Assembly: GCF_041435115.1 (NCBI RefSeq)
Contig: NZ_CP108046.1
Location: 2,232,001 to 2,296,000, forward strand
Origin: Streptomyces sp. NBC_00289
GTDB taxonomy: Bacteria > Actinomycetota > Actinomycetes > Streptomycetales > Streptomycetaceae
DNA: 64,000 bases
Direction of reading: 5' to 3'
Positions 53,611 through 61,833 of this stretch are shown one piece after another. The translations under genes and the position numbers were made by a program. How positions within the stretch are numbered: the stretch's first letter is position 1; each line of letters opens with the position of its first letter. The notes below the pieces were generated by a model that saw nothing but the letters and a program-made list of their open reading frames with translations, did no database searches and was not told where the DNA came from.

Positions 53611-54801
53611 TCAGTTCTCCAGCCGGGCCACCCGCCCCTTCTCGCCCGCCGCCCAGCAGCCGAGGCCCGTGGCACAGTCCACGGTGTCGTACGAGCCCGG
53701 ATCCACCGTGCGCCAGGTGCGGCCGCCGTCCGTGGTCAGGTCGGTGCCGGTGGGGCCGACCGCGAGCGCGGCCGTGCGGCTGTGCGGGAGCCAGGCGACG
53801 CCGGAGCGGTAGGCGGGCGGGGGCGTGGCGGCGCCGCGCCAGGTGCGGCCGCCGTCGCCGGTCACGGCCGCCGACCGCTGTGACGGCTGGTCCGCGCGGT
53901 AGTCGCCGCCGACCGCGAGGCCGTGCGTACGGTCGCGGAAGGCGAGGGCGAAGACGCCGCGGGCCGGGTCGCCGGCCGGAATCGGCGTGTCGGCGGCCGT
54001 CCAGGTCAGCCCGCGGTCGGCCGAGTGCAGCACACGCGCGCGTGCGGCCCCGCCGGTGGCCAGCCACACGTCCTTCGGCCCGGAACTGACCAGGCACTGG
54101 CCACTGGCCGCGAACCCGGCCTCCCCGTCCTGCGCGGCCGGCATGCCCGCGCTCGGCAGCACCTTCCAGGAGCGGCCGCCGTCACTGGTGGACAGGATGC
54201 GGAACTTCCCGTCCACCGGGTCGCTCATCGCCAGGCCGTGGCGGCGGTCGAAGAAGGTGAGGCAGTCGTAGAAGGCCTTCGCGTCGGTGTTGCGGAAGGA
54301 CTCGGTCCAGGTCGCCCCGCCGTCCTCGGTGCGGTACACGCGGGACGCCTCGCCCTCTCCGATGGCCAGGACCACGGCCCGCCGCGCGTCGAACGCCTCG
54401 ATGTCCCGGAACTGGAGGTCGGCGGCGCCCGGCGGCGACACGTTCCGCCAGCTCGACCCGCCGTCCGTGGTACGCAGGACGGTGCCCGCGGTGCCGGCCA
54501 CCCAGGCCGTGTCCCGGCCGACCGCCGACAGGCCCCGGAACCGCACGTCCGGGCTGCCGCTGTCCTTGAGTTCCCAGTGCGGCACCGGATGCCGCGGCGC
54601 GTGTGCCTGCGCGGGTACGGCCGTCAGGGCGGCCAGCGCCGCCGCGCACATCGCCCCGGCCGCCGTACGCCTCAAAAGTGTCGTTCGTTTCGCCGGTGCC
54701 GGGCGGGGCGTCGATACCGTGGGCGTCACCGGCACCTTCCGTCCCGTCACTGTCGCCCGCATCGCCGGTGCCGTTCGTCGCGTGTTTCCCAAGCGCCTCA
54801 T
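53611..54801 (-). CDS. Secreted Asp-box (BNR/YCF48-like) repeat protein
   Basis: The 396 aa protein has a basic N-terminal extension, a signal peptide (RRTAAGAMCAAALAALTAVPAQA) and six Asp-box repeats (for example TTDGGSSWRNV, TEDGGATWTES, TSDGGRSWKVL and TTDGGRTWRTV) spread through a beta-propeller. Similar proteins include photosystem stability factor YCF48 and sialidase-like propellers. No sialidase active-site arginine triad could be assigned, so enzymatic activity is doubtful. ATG 54801 is preceded by TAGCTT eight bases away, a possible leaderless promoter. Confidence 0.8.
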   Translation of the reverse strand: MRRLGNTRRTAPAMRATVTGRKVPVTPTVSTPRPAPAKRTTLLRRTAAGAMCAAALAALTAVPAQAHAPRHPVPHWELKDSGSPDVRFRGLSAVGRDTAWVAGTAGTVLRTTDGGSSWRNVSPPGAADLQFRDIEAFDARRAVVLAIGEGEASRVYRTEDGGATWTESFRNTDAKAFYDCLTFFDRRHGLAMSDPVDGKFRILSTSDGGRSWKVLPSAGMPAAQDGEAGFAASGQCLVSSGPKDVWLATGGAARARVLHSADRGLTWTAADTPIPAGDPARGVFALAFRDRTHGLAVGGDYRADQPSQRSAAVTGDGGRTWRGAATPPPAYRSGVAWLPHSRTAALAVGPTGTDLTTDGGRTWRTVDPGSYDTVDCATGLGCWAAGEKGRVARLEN

Positions 54802-54987
54802 GGCGGGCGAAGCTAGCCCACCGCCCCGACACCGTCCAGACGCCCTCGCCGCGTCACCGCCGTGATGGAAGGTGGTGACCGAGGTCACTCGGCATTCGTG
54901 TGCACGAAGTGGCCGATTCTCGCGTCTCTTCCAGTGCCCGGCCTCGTCCACCGGCAGTCCGTCCCGCCGTCACAAGGGAGCAAGGCG

Positions 54988-55404
54988 TTGTCCATCGTCA
55001 TCGAGCAGCCCGTTGAGGCCCGCCTCGTCGCAGCCGCGCCGCGGATGCCGAACATTCCCGCGATGCTGCACTACGACCGGCGCGATCCCTACGCGGTCCG
55101 CATGACCTTCCCCGCCCCCGCCACGCTGGAGGGTGTGGAGGTCTGCTGGACCTTCAGCCGCGAGCTGCTCGCGGCCGGTGTCCACGAGCCCGAGGGCCAC
55201 GGCGACGTCCGGGTACGGCCCTACGGATACGACCGGACGGTCATGGAGTTCCACGCCCCCGAGGGCATCGCCGTCGTGCACGTGATGACGGGTGAGCTGC
55301 GCCGGTTCCTGGAGGCCACGAGCGTGCTCGTGCCGGTCGGGCTGGAGTACCTCCAGCTCGACCTGGACCACGACCTGGCCGAACTCATGCGGGACGCCTG
55401 CTGA
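54988..55404 (+). CDS. ssgD: SsgA-like cell division/sporulation protein
   Basis: The 138 aa protein matches the SsgA-like family, which places division septa and controls peptidoglycan synthesis in sporulating streptomycetes. It starts at TTG 54988 with GGGAG upstream and has the family core (MPNIPAMLHYDRRDPYAVRM). The symbol ssgD is taken from recalled sequence (IEQPVEARLVAAAPRMPNIP) and from neighbouring gene order. Standalone gene. Confidence 0.85.
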   Translation: MSIVIEQPVEARLVAAAPRMPNIPAMLHYDRRDPYAVRMTFPAPATLEGVEVCWTFSRELLAAGVHEPEGHGDVRVRPYGYDRTVMEFHAPEGIAVVHVMTGELRRFLEATSVLVPVGLEYLQLDLDHDLAELMRDAC

Positions 55405-55462
55405 GCAGCCTGTCCCCGGTCCGACGGCTCCTCGGACGGAGCTCCGGCCCGCCGTGCGGGTC

Positions 55463-56116
55463 TCACTCGGCCACCGACGCCGCCGCCATCGCCGTACGGA
55501 CCTCCCTGACGACCGTCCGCAGCACGGGCACGGCGGCCCCGCAGCGCCCGGCCAGCGCCTCGACACGCTCCTCGGGGACATCACGGTCCCTGCCGGGCAG
55601 CAGGGTGCGCGGCTCCGCCGCGGCCGCCAGCGCGACAACGGCCGCGTCCCGCTCGGAGACCTCGGAGACCGGCACCGGTCCCAGCAGGACATCCCGCGCC
55701 CGGGCCCGCAGTGCCTCCACCACGACCCCGCGCTCCAGGACGTACTCCACCGTCGGGAAGACCCCGAGCACCCGCCGCTTCTCCGCACGCAGGTAGCCGC
55801 CGGCGGTCAGCTGCTCACGGACGGCGTCCAGGGTGAACCGCGCCCGCAGCGTCACCCAGGTCCGCCACCGGTGCGGGCGGGACTCCCGGACCAGCTCCAG
55901 CAGCCCGTCGAGAACCGGGTCCCCGGTCTCGGAGTCGAGGTCGACGGGCGTGGCGATGCCGTCCTCGTCGGTGAGCAGGCCGCGCTGGGCCAGCTCGGTG
56001 AGGGCGCCGGCCCGGACCAGCTGGGGCATGCGGGTGGCGCCGGAGACCTCCGTCCCCATGGTGTCCCAGGCCAGCAGGCACAGCCGGGCCGGTAGCGAGA
56101 GCGAGCCGTCGGACAC
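55463..56116 (-). CDS. GPP34 (GOLPH3/VPS74-like) family protein
   Basis: The 217 aa protein has the GPP34 helical pattern (LSLPARLCLLAWDTM, then LVRAGALTELAQRGLLTDEDG). In eukaryotes this family binds phosphatidylinositol-4-phosphate, while bacterial members have unknown roles, often in development. GTG at 56116 has AAGGAG upstream. It is divergent from the ABC-F gene, whose promoter lies in the same gap. Confidence 0.88.
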   Translation of the reverse strand: MSDGSLSLPARLCLLAWDTMGTEVSGATRMPQLVRAGALTELAQRGLLTDEDGIATPVDLDSETGDPVLDGLLELVRESRPHRWRTWVTLRARFTLDAVREQLTAGGYLRAEKRRVLGVFPTVEYVLERGVVVEALRARARDVLLGPVPVSEVSERDAAVVALAAAAEPRTLLPGRDRDVPEERVEALAGRCGAAVPVLRTVVREVRTAMAAASVAE

Positions 56117-56159
56117 TGGGTCTCCTTCACGGGGTGCGGTCGGGGCCGAATTTAATTCG

Positions 56160-56188
56160 TTGACAGCCGCCGAGGCCGTTCCTACGGT
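56160..56188 (+). promoter_or_regulatory. Housekeeping promoter of the ABC-F gene
   Basis: TTGACA and TACGGT are separated by exactly 17 bases, a near-perfect vegetative promoter. Transcription should begin near 56195, giving a leader of about 230 bases before the ATG. Confidence 0.8.
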
Positions 56189-56225
56189 GTATGACGGTTC
56201 TGTTGCCGTTGATCGGAGAAGGACG

Positions 56226-56316
56226 TTGCTCGTCTGAGGTTCTGAGACACCGTGCCACACCCCTGAGGTGTGTGTTCCGCGTGCGACCTCGGCATTCGAG
56301 CCGTCCCCGACGAGCA
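56226..56316 (+). promoter_or_regulatory. Putative ribosome-mediated attenuator with a three-codon ORF
   Basis: In the ABC-F leader, GGAGAAGG is followed at good spacing by TTG-CTC-GTC-TGA (56226-56237). TGCTCGTC inside this ORF is exactly complementary to GACGAGCA at 56309-56316. Between them a hairpin CACACC-CCTGA-GGTGTG (56256-56272) can form. Short leader ORFs of this type control ABC-F and wblC genes in actinobacteria (recalled). The mechanism here is inferred. Confidence 0.6.
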
Positions 56317-56425
56317 GGGCCTCCTTCCTTCCCAGGGTTCTCCCTCCGCTCGGTGACCGTCGTCGCCTCCCGGTGTCTCGATACGCGTTTGCCCCTGACC
56401 GCACCGAGCAACCGCGGAGACCCGT

Positions 56426-58039
56426 ATGTCAGCTTCCATCACCTGCACCTCCCTCGCCTTCGACTGGCCGGACGGCACCGGCGTCCTCGAGGACCTCGAC
56501 GTCGCCTTCGGCCCCGGCAGGACCGGACTCGTCGGCGTCAACGGATCCGGCAAGTCGACCCTGCTGAAACTGATCGCCGGGGAACTCGCCCCGGCCGACG
56601 GCACCGTCCGCGTCACCGGCGAGGTCGGTTACCTCCCGCAGAACGTCACGTTCGACACCGCACTGCGGGTCGACGAGACGCTCGGCATCGCCGCGCGGCG
56701 GGCCGCCCTGCACGCCATCGAGGCGGGCGACGCGGCCGAGGAGCACTTCGAGACGCTCGGCGACGACTGGGACGTCGAGGAGCGCGCCCTCGCCACACTC
56801 GGCGAACTCGGGCTTCCCCACATCGAGTTGGACCGCACCATCGGCGAGGTGTCGGGCGGCGAGTCGGTGCTGCTGCGCCTGGCGGCCCTCCTGCTGCGCC
56901 GGCCGGACGTGCTGCTGCTCGACGAGCCGACCAACAACCTCGACCTGTACGCGCGCAGGCGTCTGTACGCGGCCGTCGCGTCCTGGCCGGGGGTGATGGT
57001 CGTGGTCAGCCACGACCGCGAACTCCTGGACCTCGTCGACCAGATCGCCGATCTGCGGGCCGGCTCGATCACCTGGTACGGCGGCAACTTCTCGGCCTAC
57101 GAGGAGGCGCTCGCCACGGAACAGGAGGCCGCCGAGCGCACGGTGCGCGCCGCCGAGGCCGACTTCCGCAAACAGAAGCGTGAACTGGTCGACGCCCACG
57201 TGAAGTTGGCCCGCCGCAAGCGGTACGGGCAGAAGATGTTCGAGCAGAAGCGGGAGCCGAAGATCGTCATGGGCGCCCGCAGGCGCGCGGCACAGGAGTC
57301 CGCGGGCAAGCACCGCATCCTGCACGAGGAAAGGCTCAGCGGGGCCAGGGAGCGGCTCGACGAGGCGGTGGAGGCCGTGCGGGACGACGACGAGATCCGC
57401 GTCGAACTGCCGTACACGGCCGTGCCGCCCGGCCGTACCGTCCTCACCCTCCAGGACCTCCGGCTCGCCCACGGCGCCCGCGTCGACGGCGGCCTCGACC
57501 TGCGCGGGCCGGAGCGCGTCGCGCTGATCGGACGCAACGGCGCGGGCAAGACGACGCTGCTGCGCACGATCGCCGGGGAACTGCCGCCGGTGGCGGGCGA
57601 GGCGAAGGCGCACGTCCCGCTGCGCTTCCTGCCCCAGCGGCTGGACGTCCTCGACGGCGAGCTCACGGTCGCCGAGAACGTGGCCCGGTTCGCGCCGGGC
57701 GCCACCGACAACCGGATCCGGGCCCGGCTGGCCCGCTTCCTGTTCCGCGGTGCCCGGGCCGACCAGAAGGCGGCGACCCTCTCCGGCGGCGAACGCTTCC
57801 GGGCGGCCCTGGCCGCGCTGATGCTGGCCGAGCCCGCGCCGCAGCTGCTGATGCTGGACGAGCCGACCAACAACCTCGACATGGCGAGCGTGCGACAGCT
57901 GACCACGGCCCTGGAGTCGTACGAGGGGGCGCTGATCGTGGCGAGCCACGACCTGCCGTTCCTGGAGTCGATCGGGATCACGCGCCGGCTGCTGCTGGAC
58001 GGGAGGCTGCGGGAGGTCGGGCCGGAGGACGTCGGGTGA
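56426..58039 (+). CDS. ABC-F family ATPase, possible ribosome-protection type
   Basis: The 537 aa protein has two ATPase domains. First Walker A is GVNGSGKST (residues 37-45) with signature VSGGESVLLRL. Second Walker A is GRNGAGKTT with LSGGERFRAALAALML. A charged interdomain linker runs about 230-320. It begins at ATG 56426 after a long leader that looks like an attenuator, which is typical of antibiotic-responsive ABC-F resistance genes. So a role in protecting ribosomes from antibiotics is plausible. Substrate class is unknown. Confidence 0.9.
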   Translation: MSASITCTSLAFDWPDGTGVLEDLDVAFGPGRTGLVGVNGSGKSTLLKLIAGELAPADGTVRVTGEVGYLPQNVTFDTALRVDETLGIAARRAALHAIEAGDAAEEHFETLGDDWDVEERALATLGELGLPHIELDRTIGEVSGGESVLLRLAALLLRRPDVLLLDEPTNNLDLYARRRLYAAVASWPGVMVVVSHDRELLDLVDQIADLRAGSITWYGGNFSAYEEALATEQEAAERTVRAAEADFRKQKRELVDAHVKLARRKRYGQKMFEQKREPKIVMGARRRAAQESAGKHRILHEERLSGARERLDEAVEAVRDDDEIRVELPYTAVPPGRTVLTLQDLRLAHGARVDGGLDLRGPERVALIGRNGAGKTTLLRTIAGELPPVAGEAKAHVPLRFLPQRLDVLDGELTVAENVARFAPGATDNRIRARLARFLFRGARADQKAATLSGGERFRAALAALMLAEPAPQLLMLDEPTNNLDMASVRQLTTALESYEGALIVASHDLPFLESIGITRRLLLDGRLREVGPEDVG

Positions 58040-58180
58040 GCCCGCCACCGGCGGCGGGGCGTCTCGACCGGGCCACAGCCTGAGCACCGGGGTTTCGTCC
58101 GCGCCCACCGGCCCTGCATGATGGCTGACCGGCGTCGCGACACGGGGCGCCGTCACCATCCCGCCGATACGGAGACCCTC

Positions 58181-58957
58181 GTGCCCAGCAAGAAGGCCCT
58201 CATCCGCCGCCCCGGCCCCCGACTCGCCGAGGGTCTGGTCACCCACCTCGAGCGCGAGCCGGTCGACGTCGAGCTCGCGCTCGAGCAGTGGGAGGCCTAC
58301 ACGGAGGCCCTGCGCACGCACGGCTGGGAGACCATCGAGGTGGACCCGGCCGACGACTGCCCCGACTCGGTGTTCGTCGAGGACAGCGTGGTGATGTACC
58401 GCAACGTCGCCCTGATCACCCGGCCCGGCGCCGAGTCGCGGCGCGAGGAGACGGCGGGGGTCGAGGAGGCCGTGGCCCGGCTCGGCTGCTCGGTGAACTG
58501 GATCTGGGAGCCGGGCACGCTCGACGGTGGCGACGTGCTGAAGATCGGCGACACGATCTACGTCGGCCGCGGCGGGCGCACCAACGCGGCCGGCGTCCAG
58601 CAGCTGCGTGCCGTCTTCGAACCGTTGGGGGCGCGGGTCGTCGCCGTGCCGGTGAGCAAGGTGCTGCACCTGAAGTCGGCGGTCACGGCGCTGCCCGACG
58701 GGACCGTCCTGGGCCGCATTCCCCAGCTGGACGCTCCGTCACTGTTCCCGCGCTTCCTGCCGGTGCCGGAGGAGTCCGGGGCGCACGTGGTTCTGCTGGG
58801 CGGCGGCAAACTGCTCATGGCCGCGAGCGCGCCGAAGACGGCGGACCTGCTCGCGGACCTCGGCCACGAGCCGGTGCCGGTCGACATCAGCGAGTTCGAG
58901 AAACTCGAGGGCTGTGTGACATGTCTCTCGGTTCGGCTGCGGGAGCTGTACGTTTGA
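58181..58957 (+). CDS. ddaH: Dimethylargininase (DDAH)
   Basis: The 258 aa enzyme hydrolyses dimethylarginine to citrulline. Its amidinotransferase-fold residues are in DDCPDSVFVEDS (substrate and Glu), LHLKSAVTALPDG (His) and the C-terminal GCVTCLSVR (catalytic Cys). GTG at 58181 with GGAG upstream. Monocistronic, following the ABC-F gene at 141 bases. Confidence 0.94.
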   Translation: MPSKKALIRRPGPRLAEGLVTHLEREPVDVELALEQWEAYTEALRTHGWETIEVDPADDCPDSVFVEDSVVMYRNVALITRPGAESRREETAGVEEAVARLGCSVNWIWEPGTLDGGDVLKIGDTIYVGRGGRTNAAGVQQLRAVFEPLGARVVAVPVSKVLHLKSAVTALPDGTVLGRIPQLDAPSLFPRFLPVPEESGAHVVLLGGGKLLMAASAPKTADLLADLGHEPVPVDISEFEKLEGCVTCLSVRLRELYV

Positions 58958-59063
58958 CGCTAGGGACCCGGGCACCCTTTCAGCCCAGGGACCTGCGAAG
59001 CTGACACTGCTCGGCGCGCCCTGGCCACCCTGCCTGATCAGCGATCTTTACAGCGGGCTTAAC

Positions 59064-59107
59064 CTACGGTCTCGTAACCTACGGTTTCGTAGCCTACGAT
59101 GCCGTAG
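59064..59107. promoter_or_regulatory. Three phased palindromic operators upstream of the desaturase
   Basis: CTACG-N4-CGTA(A/G) occurs three times, at 59064-59077, 59079-59092 and 59094-59107, with an exact 15-base period. Units read CTACGGTCTCGTAA, CTACGGTTTCGTAG and CTACGATGCCGTAG. This is a TetR-like lipid-regulator operator cluster, 57 bases before the desaturase start. Confidence 0.8.
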
Positions 59108-59164
59108 GTTCCGGCTCAGCGGCCGGTTTGCCCCGATTGAGTTACGCGTCCCCCTGGAGTTTCC

Positions 59165-60139
59165 GTGACGATCACTTCCCCTCACCTCGGCAACCCTTCC
59201 GTCTGGACCGACGCCAGACTGCTGTACGCCCTGGAGGAAGTGGTCGAGAAGGAACTCAACCGGCACCTCGGGGTGGCCAAGGACTGGATGCCGCACGAGT
59301 ACGTGCCGTGGAGCGACGCCCGCAACTTCCCCGGCATCTTCGAGGACGGCGAGGCCTGGGACAAGGAGCAGTCCAAGGTCACCGAGCTCGGCCGGATCGC
59401 CCTGGTCGTGAACCTGCTCACCGAGGACAACCTCCCCAGCTACCACCACGAGATCGCCTCGCTCTTCGGCCGCGACGGCGCCTGGGGCACCTGGGTGCAC
59501 CGCTGGACCGCGGAGGAGGGCCGGCACGGCATCGTGATGCGCGACTACCTGCTCGCCTCGCGCGCGGTCGACCCGGACAAGCTGGAGCAGTTCCGCATGG
59601 CCCACATGAGCGAGGGCTTCGAGTCGGACAACCGCCACTCGATGCTGCACTCGGTGGCCTACGTCGCGTTCCAGGAGCTGGCGACCCGCGTCTCGCACCG
59701 CAACACCGGTCACCAGTCGGGCGACCCGGTCTGCGACCGCATGCTGGCGCGCATCGCCACCGACGAGAACCTGCACATGGTCTTCTACCGGAACCTGCTC
59801 AAGGCGGCCTTCGAGCTCGCCCCCGACCTGACCATGCAGGCCGTGCGCGACGTGATCGTCCAGTTCCGCATGCCCGGCCACGGCATGCCCGGCTTCGAGC
59901 GGGCCGCCGCGCAGATGGCCATCGGCGAGGTCTACAACATGCGCATCCACCACGACGACGTGCTCCAGCCCGTGCTGCGCTTCCTGAAGGTCATGGAGAT
60001 CGACGGCCTCGGCCCGGAGGGCCTCAAGGCGCAGGAGGAGCTCGGCCTGTACATGGGTGGCCTGGACGCCGAGGCCTCGAAGTTCGACGAGAAGCTGGCG
60101 GCGCGCAAGGCGCGGATGGCGGCACGCGCGGCCGGCTGA
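59165..60139 (+). CDS. Acyl-ACP desaturase
   Basis: The 324 aa soluble di-iron enzyme introduces a double bond into acyl chains. Diiron ligands include [12 protein letters not shown] (Glu87), EEGRH (117-121) and DENLH (near 199). It is similar to mycobacterial DesA1/DesA2 and is a FA_desaturase_2 member. Its promoter region carries three operator copies, suggesting repression by a lipid-sensing TetR protein encoded elsewhere. GTG start. Confidence 0.93.
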   Translation: MTITSPHLGNPSVWTDARLLYALEEVVEKELNRHLGVAKDWMPHEYVPWSDARNFPGIFEDGEAWDKEQSKVTELGRIALVVNLLTEDNLPSYHHEIASLFGRDGAWGTWVHRWTAEEGRHGIVMRDYLLASRAVDPDKLEQFRMAHMSEGFESDNRHSMLHSVAYVAFQELATRVSHRNTGHQSGDPVCDRMLARIATDENLHMVFYRNLLKAAFELAPDLTMQAVRDVIVQFRMPGHGMPGFERAAAQMAIGEVYNMRIHHDDVLQPVLRFLKVMEIDGLGPEGLKAQEELGLYMGGLDAEASKFDEKLAARKARMAARAAG

Positions 60140-60153
60140 CGCGATCGTCCGGT

Positions 60154-60185
60154 GCCCGCGGTCCCGTGGTCCGGGACCGGCGGGC
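60154..60185. terminator. Bidirectional terminator between desaturase and WhiB-like gene
   Basis: GCCCGCGGTCCCG pairs with CGGGACCGGCGGGC (one bulged G) around a 5-base loop, lying between the convergent stops. Confidence 0.8.
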
Positions 60186-60198
60186 GACCGGCTGGGCG

Positions 60199-60444
60199 TC
60201 AGCGCGTCGTACGCCTGAGCTGCAGCCGTTCCTTCTCGGAGAGGCCGCCCCAGACGCCGAAGCGCTCGTCGTTGCGCAGCGCGTACTCGAGACAGGCGGG
60301 GCGCATCTCGCACATACCGCAGATGCGCTTCGCCTCACGCACGGAGCTGCCCGGTTCGGGAAAGAAGAAGTCCGCCCCGGTCTGCGCGCACAGGGCCTGG
60401 CCCTGCCAGGTGCTGTCGGCCGGGGTGATGGTGTCGATGTGCAT
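60199..60444 (-). CDS. wblH: WhiB-like iron-sulfur regulator
   Basis: The 81 aa protein has the four WhiB cysteines, Cys19, Cys42, Cys45 and Cys51 (CxxC between 42 and 45), expected to bind a [4Fe-4S] cluster, and the GVWGG turn (63-67) followed by a basic tail (LQLRRTTR). Wbl proteins control development, redox or antibiotic response by binding sigma factors or DNA. The wblH symbol is from recalled synteny with the laccase and ssgD region of S. coelicolor, so it is provisional. No clear ribosome-binding site. A 46-copy heptamer array begins 55 bases upstream. Confidence 0.88.
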   Translation of the reverse strand: MHIDTITPADSTWQGQALCAQTGADFFFPEPGSSVREAKRICGMCEMRPACLEYALRNDERFGVWGGLSEKERLQLRRTTR

Positions 60445-60499
60445 GGCCGAGATCGTGCCGGGCGGCGAAAAACGTTCGATCAACGCCGGATCAACGACC

Positions 60500-60821
60500 G
60501 GTCGCCGGTCGCCGGTCGCCGGTCGCCGGTCGCCGGTCGCCGGTCGCCGGTCGCCGGTCGCCGGTCGCCGGTCGCCGGTCGCCGGTCGCCGGTCGCCGGT
60601 CGCCGGTCGCCGGTCGCCGGTCGCCGGTCGCCGGTCGCCGGTCGCCGGTCGCCGGTCGCCGGTCGCCGGTCGCCGGTCGCCGGTCGCCGGTCGCCGGTCG
60701 CCGGTCGCCGGTCGCCGGTCGCCGGTCGCCGGTCGCCGGTCGCCGGTCGCCGGTCGCCGGTCGCCGGTCGCCGGTCGCCGGTCGCCGGTCGCCGGTCGCC
60801 GGTCGCCGGTCGCCGGTCGCC
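60500..60821. repeat. Perfect 46-copy heptamer microsatellite (GGTCGCC)
   Basis: The 322 bases are exactly 46 uninterrupted copies of the 7-base unit GGTCGCC, read on the plus strand. On the minus strand the unit is GGCGACC. No substitution was seen. Because seven is not a multiple of three, every frame is open through the array on both strands and encodes the same kind of heptapeptide, so the long frames crossing it are artefacts. The array begins 55 bases upstream of the WhiB-like ATG and ends 194 bases before the VOC gene. Confidence 0.98.
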
Positions 60822-61015
60822 GAGATGATGTCGCCGCCGGGCCCTCGGGCGCACGGCGGCGCGCCGGGACACGGAGCGGCGGGCTCCGCCCTCGGCGGTC
60901 ATCCGGTGCCCTCCCGGTAGTCTCCCGGCCACCTGTCGCGCTCCGGCAGCGATTGTCAGTGGGCGGTGCCAGACTCGGCTGTGCAGACAACGGGACCCAT
61001 CCGAGGAGGGCGAGA
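60822..61015. other. Gap between heptamer array and VOC gene, no gene seen
   Basis: The 194 bases hold no credible gene. They should contain the VOC gene promoter. I see no convincing -35/-10 pair or repeat beyond the array. Confidence 0.5.
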
Positions 61016-61807
61016 ATGCTCACCACCCGTTTCGTCAACGGCGCACCGAACTGGATCGACGTCGGCACCTCCGACATCGAAGGTGCCACCTCTTTCTACG
61101 GCGGTCTCTTCGGCTGGCAGTTCGAGTCGGCGGGACCGGAGGCCGGCGGCTACGGCTTCTTCCAGCTGGACGGCAGGACCGTCGCGGGCGGCATGCAGAC
61201 CTCCGCCGAGCAGGGGCCGCCCTCCTGGAACCTCTACTTCCAGAGCCCGGACGCGGAGGCCACGGCCAAGGCCGCCGAACAGGCGCACGGCAGCGTGCTC
61301 CTGCCGCCCATGGACGTGATGGACCGGGGCAGGATGGCGATCCTCGCCGACCAGGCGGGCGTGCCGTTCGGGATCTGGCAGCCCGGCCTGACCAAGGGCG
61401 TCGACCTGGCGGGCGACCCGGGCTCCCTGTGCTGGGTCGAGCTGTACGCGCGGGACATCGCGGCGGCCGCCGCCTTCTACCACGCGACGCTCGGCCTGGA
61501 GACCTCCGCCGTCTCCTTCCCCGGCGGCACATACACCTGCGTCAATCCGGCCGGCGCCGGGGAGGACGCCATGTTCGGCGGCTTCGTCGACCTGGCCGAC
61601 GACCCGGTCGAGGCGGCGGTCGGCGCGTCCTGGCTGCCGTACTTCGAGGTCACCGACGCCGCGGCCGCCGTCGACCGGGCGCTGGCGCTCGGCGGCAGTG
61701 TGCGGATGCCCGCCACCGCCATCGAGGGCGTCGGGAGCATCGCCAAGCTCGCCGACCCCTACGGAGCCCGCTTCGCGGTGATCAAGAGCGCGCCGCCACA
61801 GCCGTAA
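61016..61807 (+). CDS. Two-domain VOC/glyoxalase-family protein
   Basis: The 263 aa protein has two vicinal-oxygen-chelate domains in tandem (about 1-125 and 135-263). Each starts with a beta-strand Asp/Glu pattern ([22 protein letters not shown] and [22 protein letters not shown]). Similar Streptomyces proteins are named hydroxylase or glyoxalase-like without proof. Metal-ligand residues are not obviously all kept, so it may be a binding protein. ATG 61016 with GAGGAGGG upstream. Confidence 0.88.
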   Translation: MLTTRFVNGAPNWIDVGTSDIEGATSFYGGLFGWQFESAGPEAGGYGFFQLDGRTVAGGMQTSAEQGPPSWNLYFQSPDAEATAKAAEQAHGSVLLPPMDVMDRGRMAILADQAGVPFGIWQPGLTKGVDLAGDPGSLCWVELYARDIAAAAAFYHATLGLETSAVSFPGGTYTCVNPAGAGEDAMFGGFVDLADDPVEAAVGASWLPYFEVTDAAAAVDRALALGGSVRMPATAIEGVGSIAKLADPYGARFAVIKSAPPQP

Positions 61808-61833
61808 CACCGAGCGGAGCCGGGGCGGCGGGA

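Noticed and set aside
56191..57183. Longer frame starting at ATG 56191 in the ABC-F leader
   Set aside because: It starts at or before the predicted transcription start and crosses into a different frame of the ABC-F gene.
60152..61089. Long reading frames crossing the heptamer array on both strands (RSPVAGR or TGDRRPA repeats)
   Set aside because: A 7-base unit keeps every frame open. The peptides are periodic artefacts with no credible start or ribosome-binding site.
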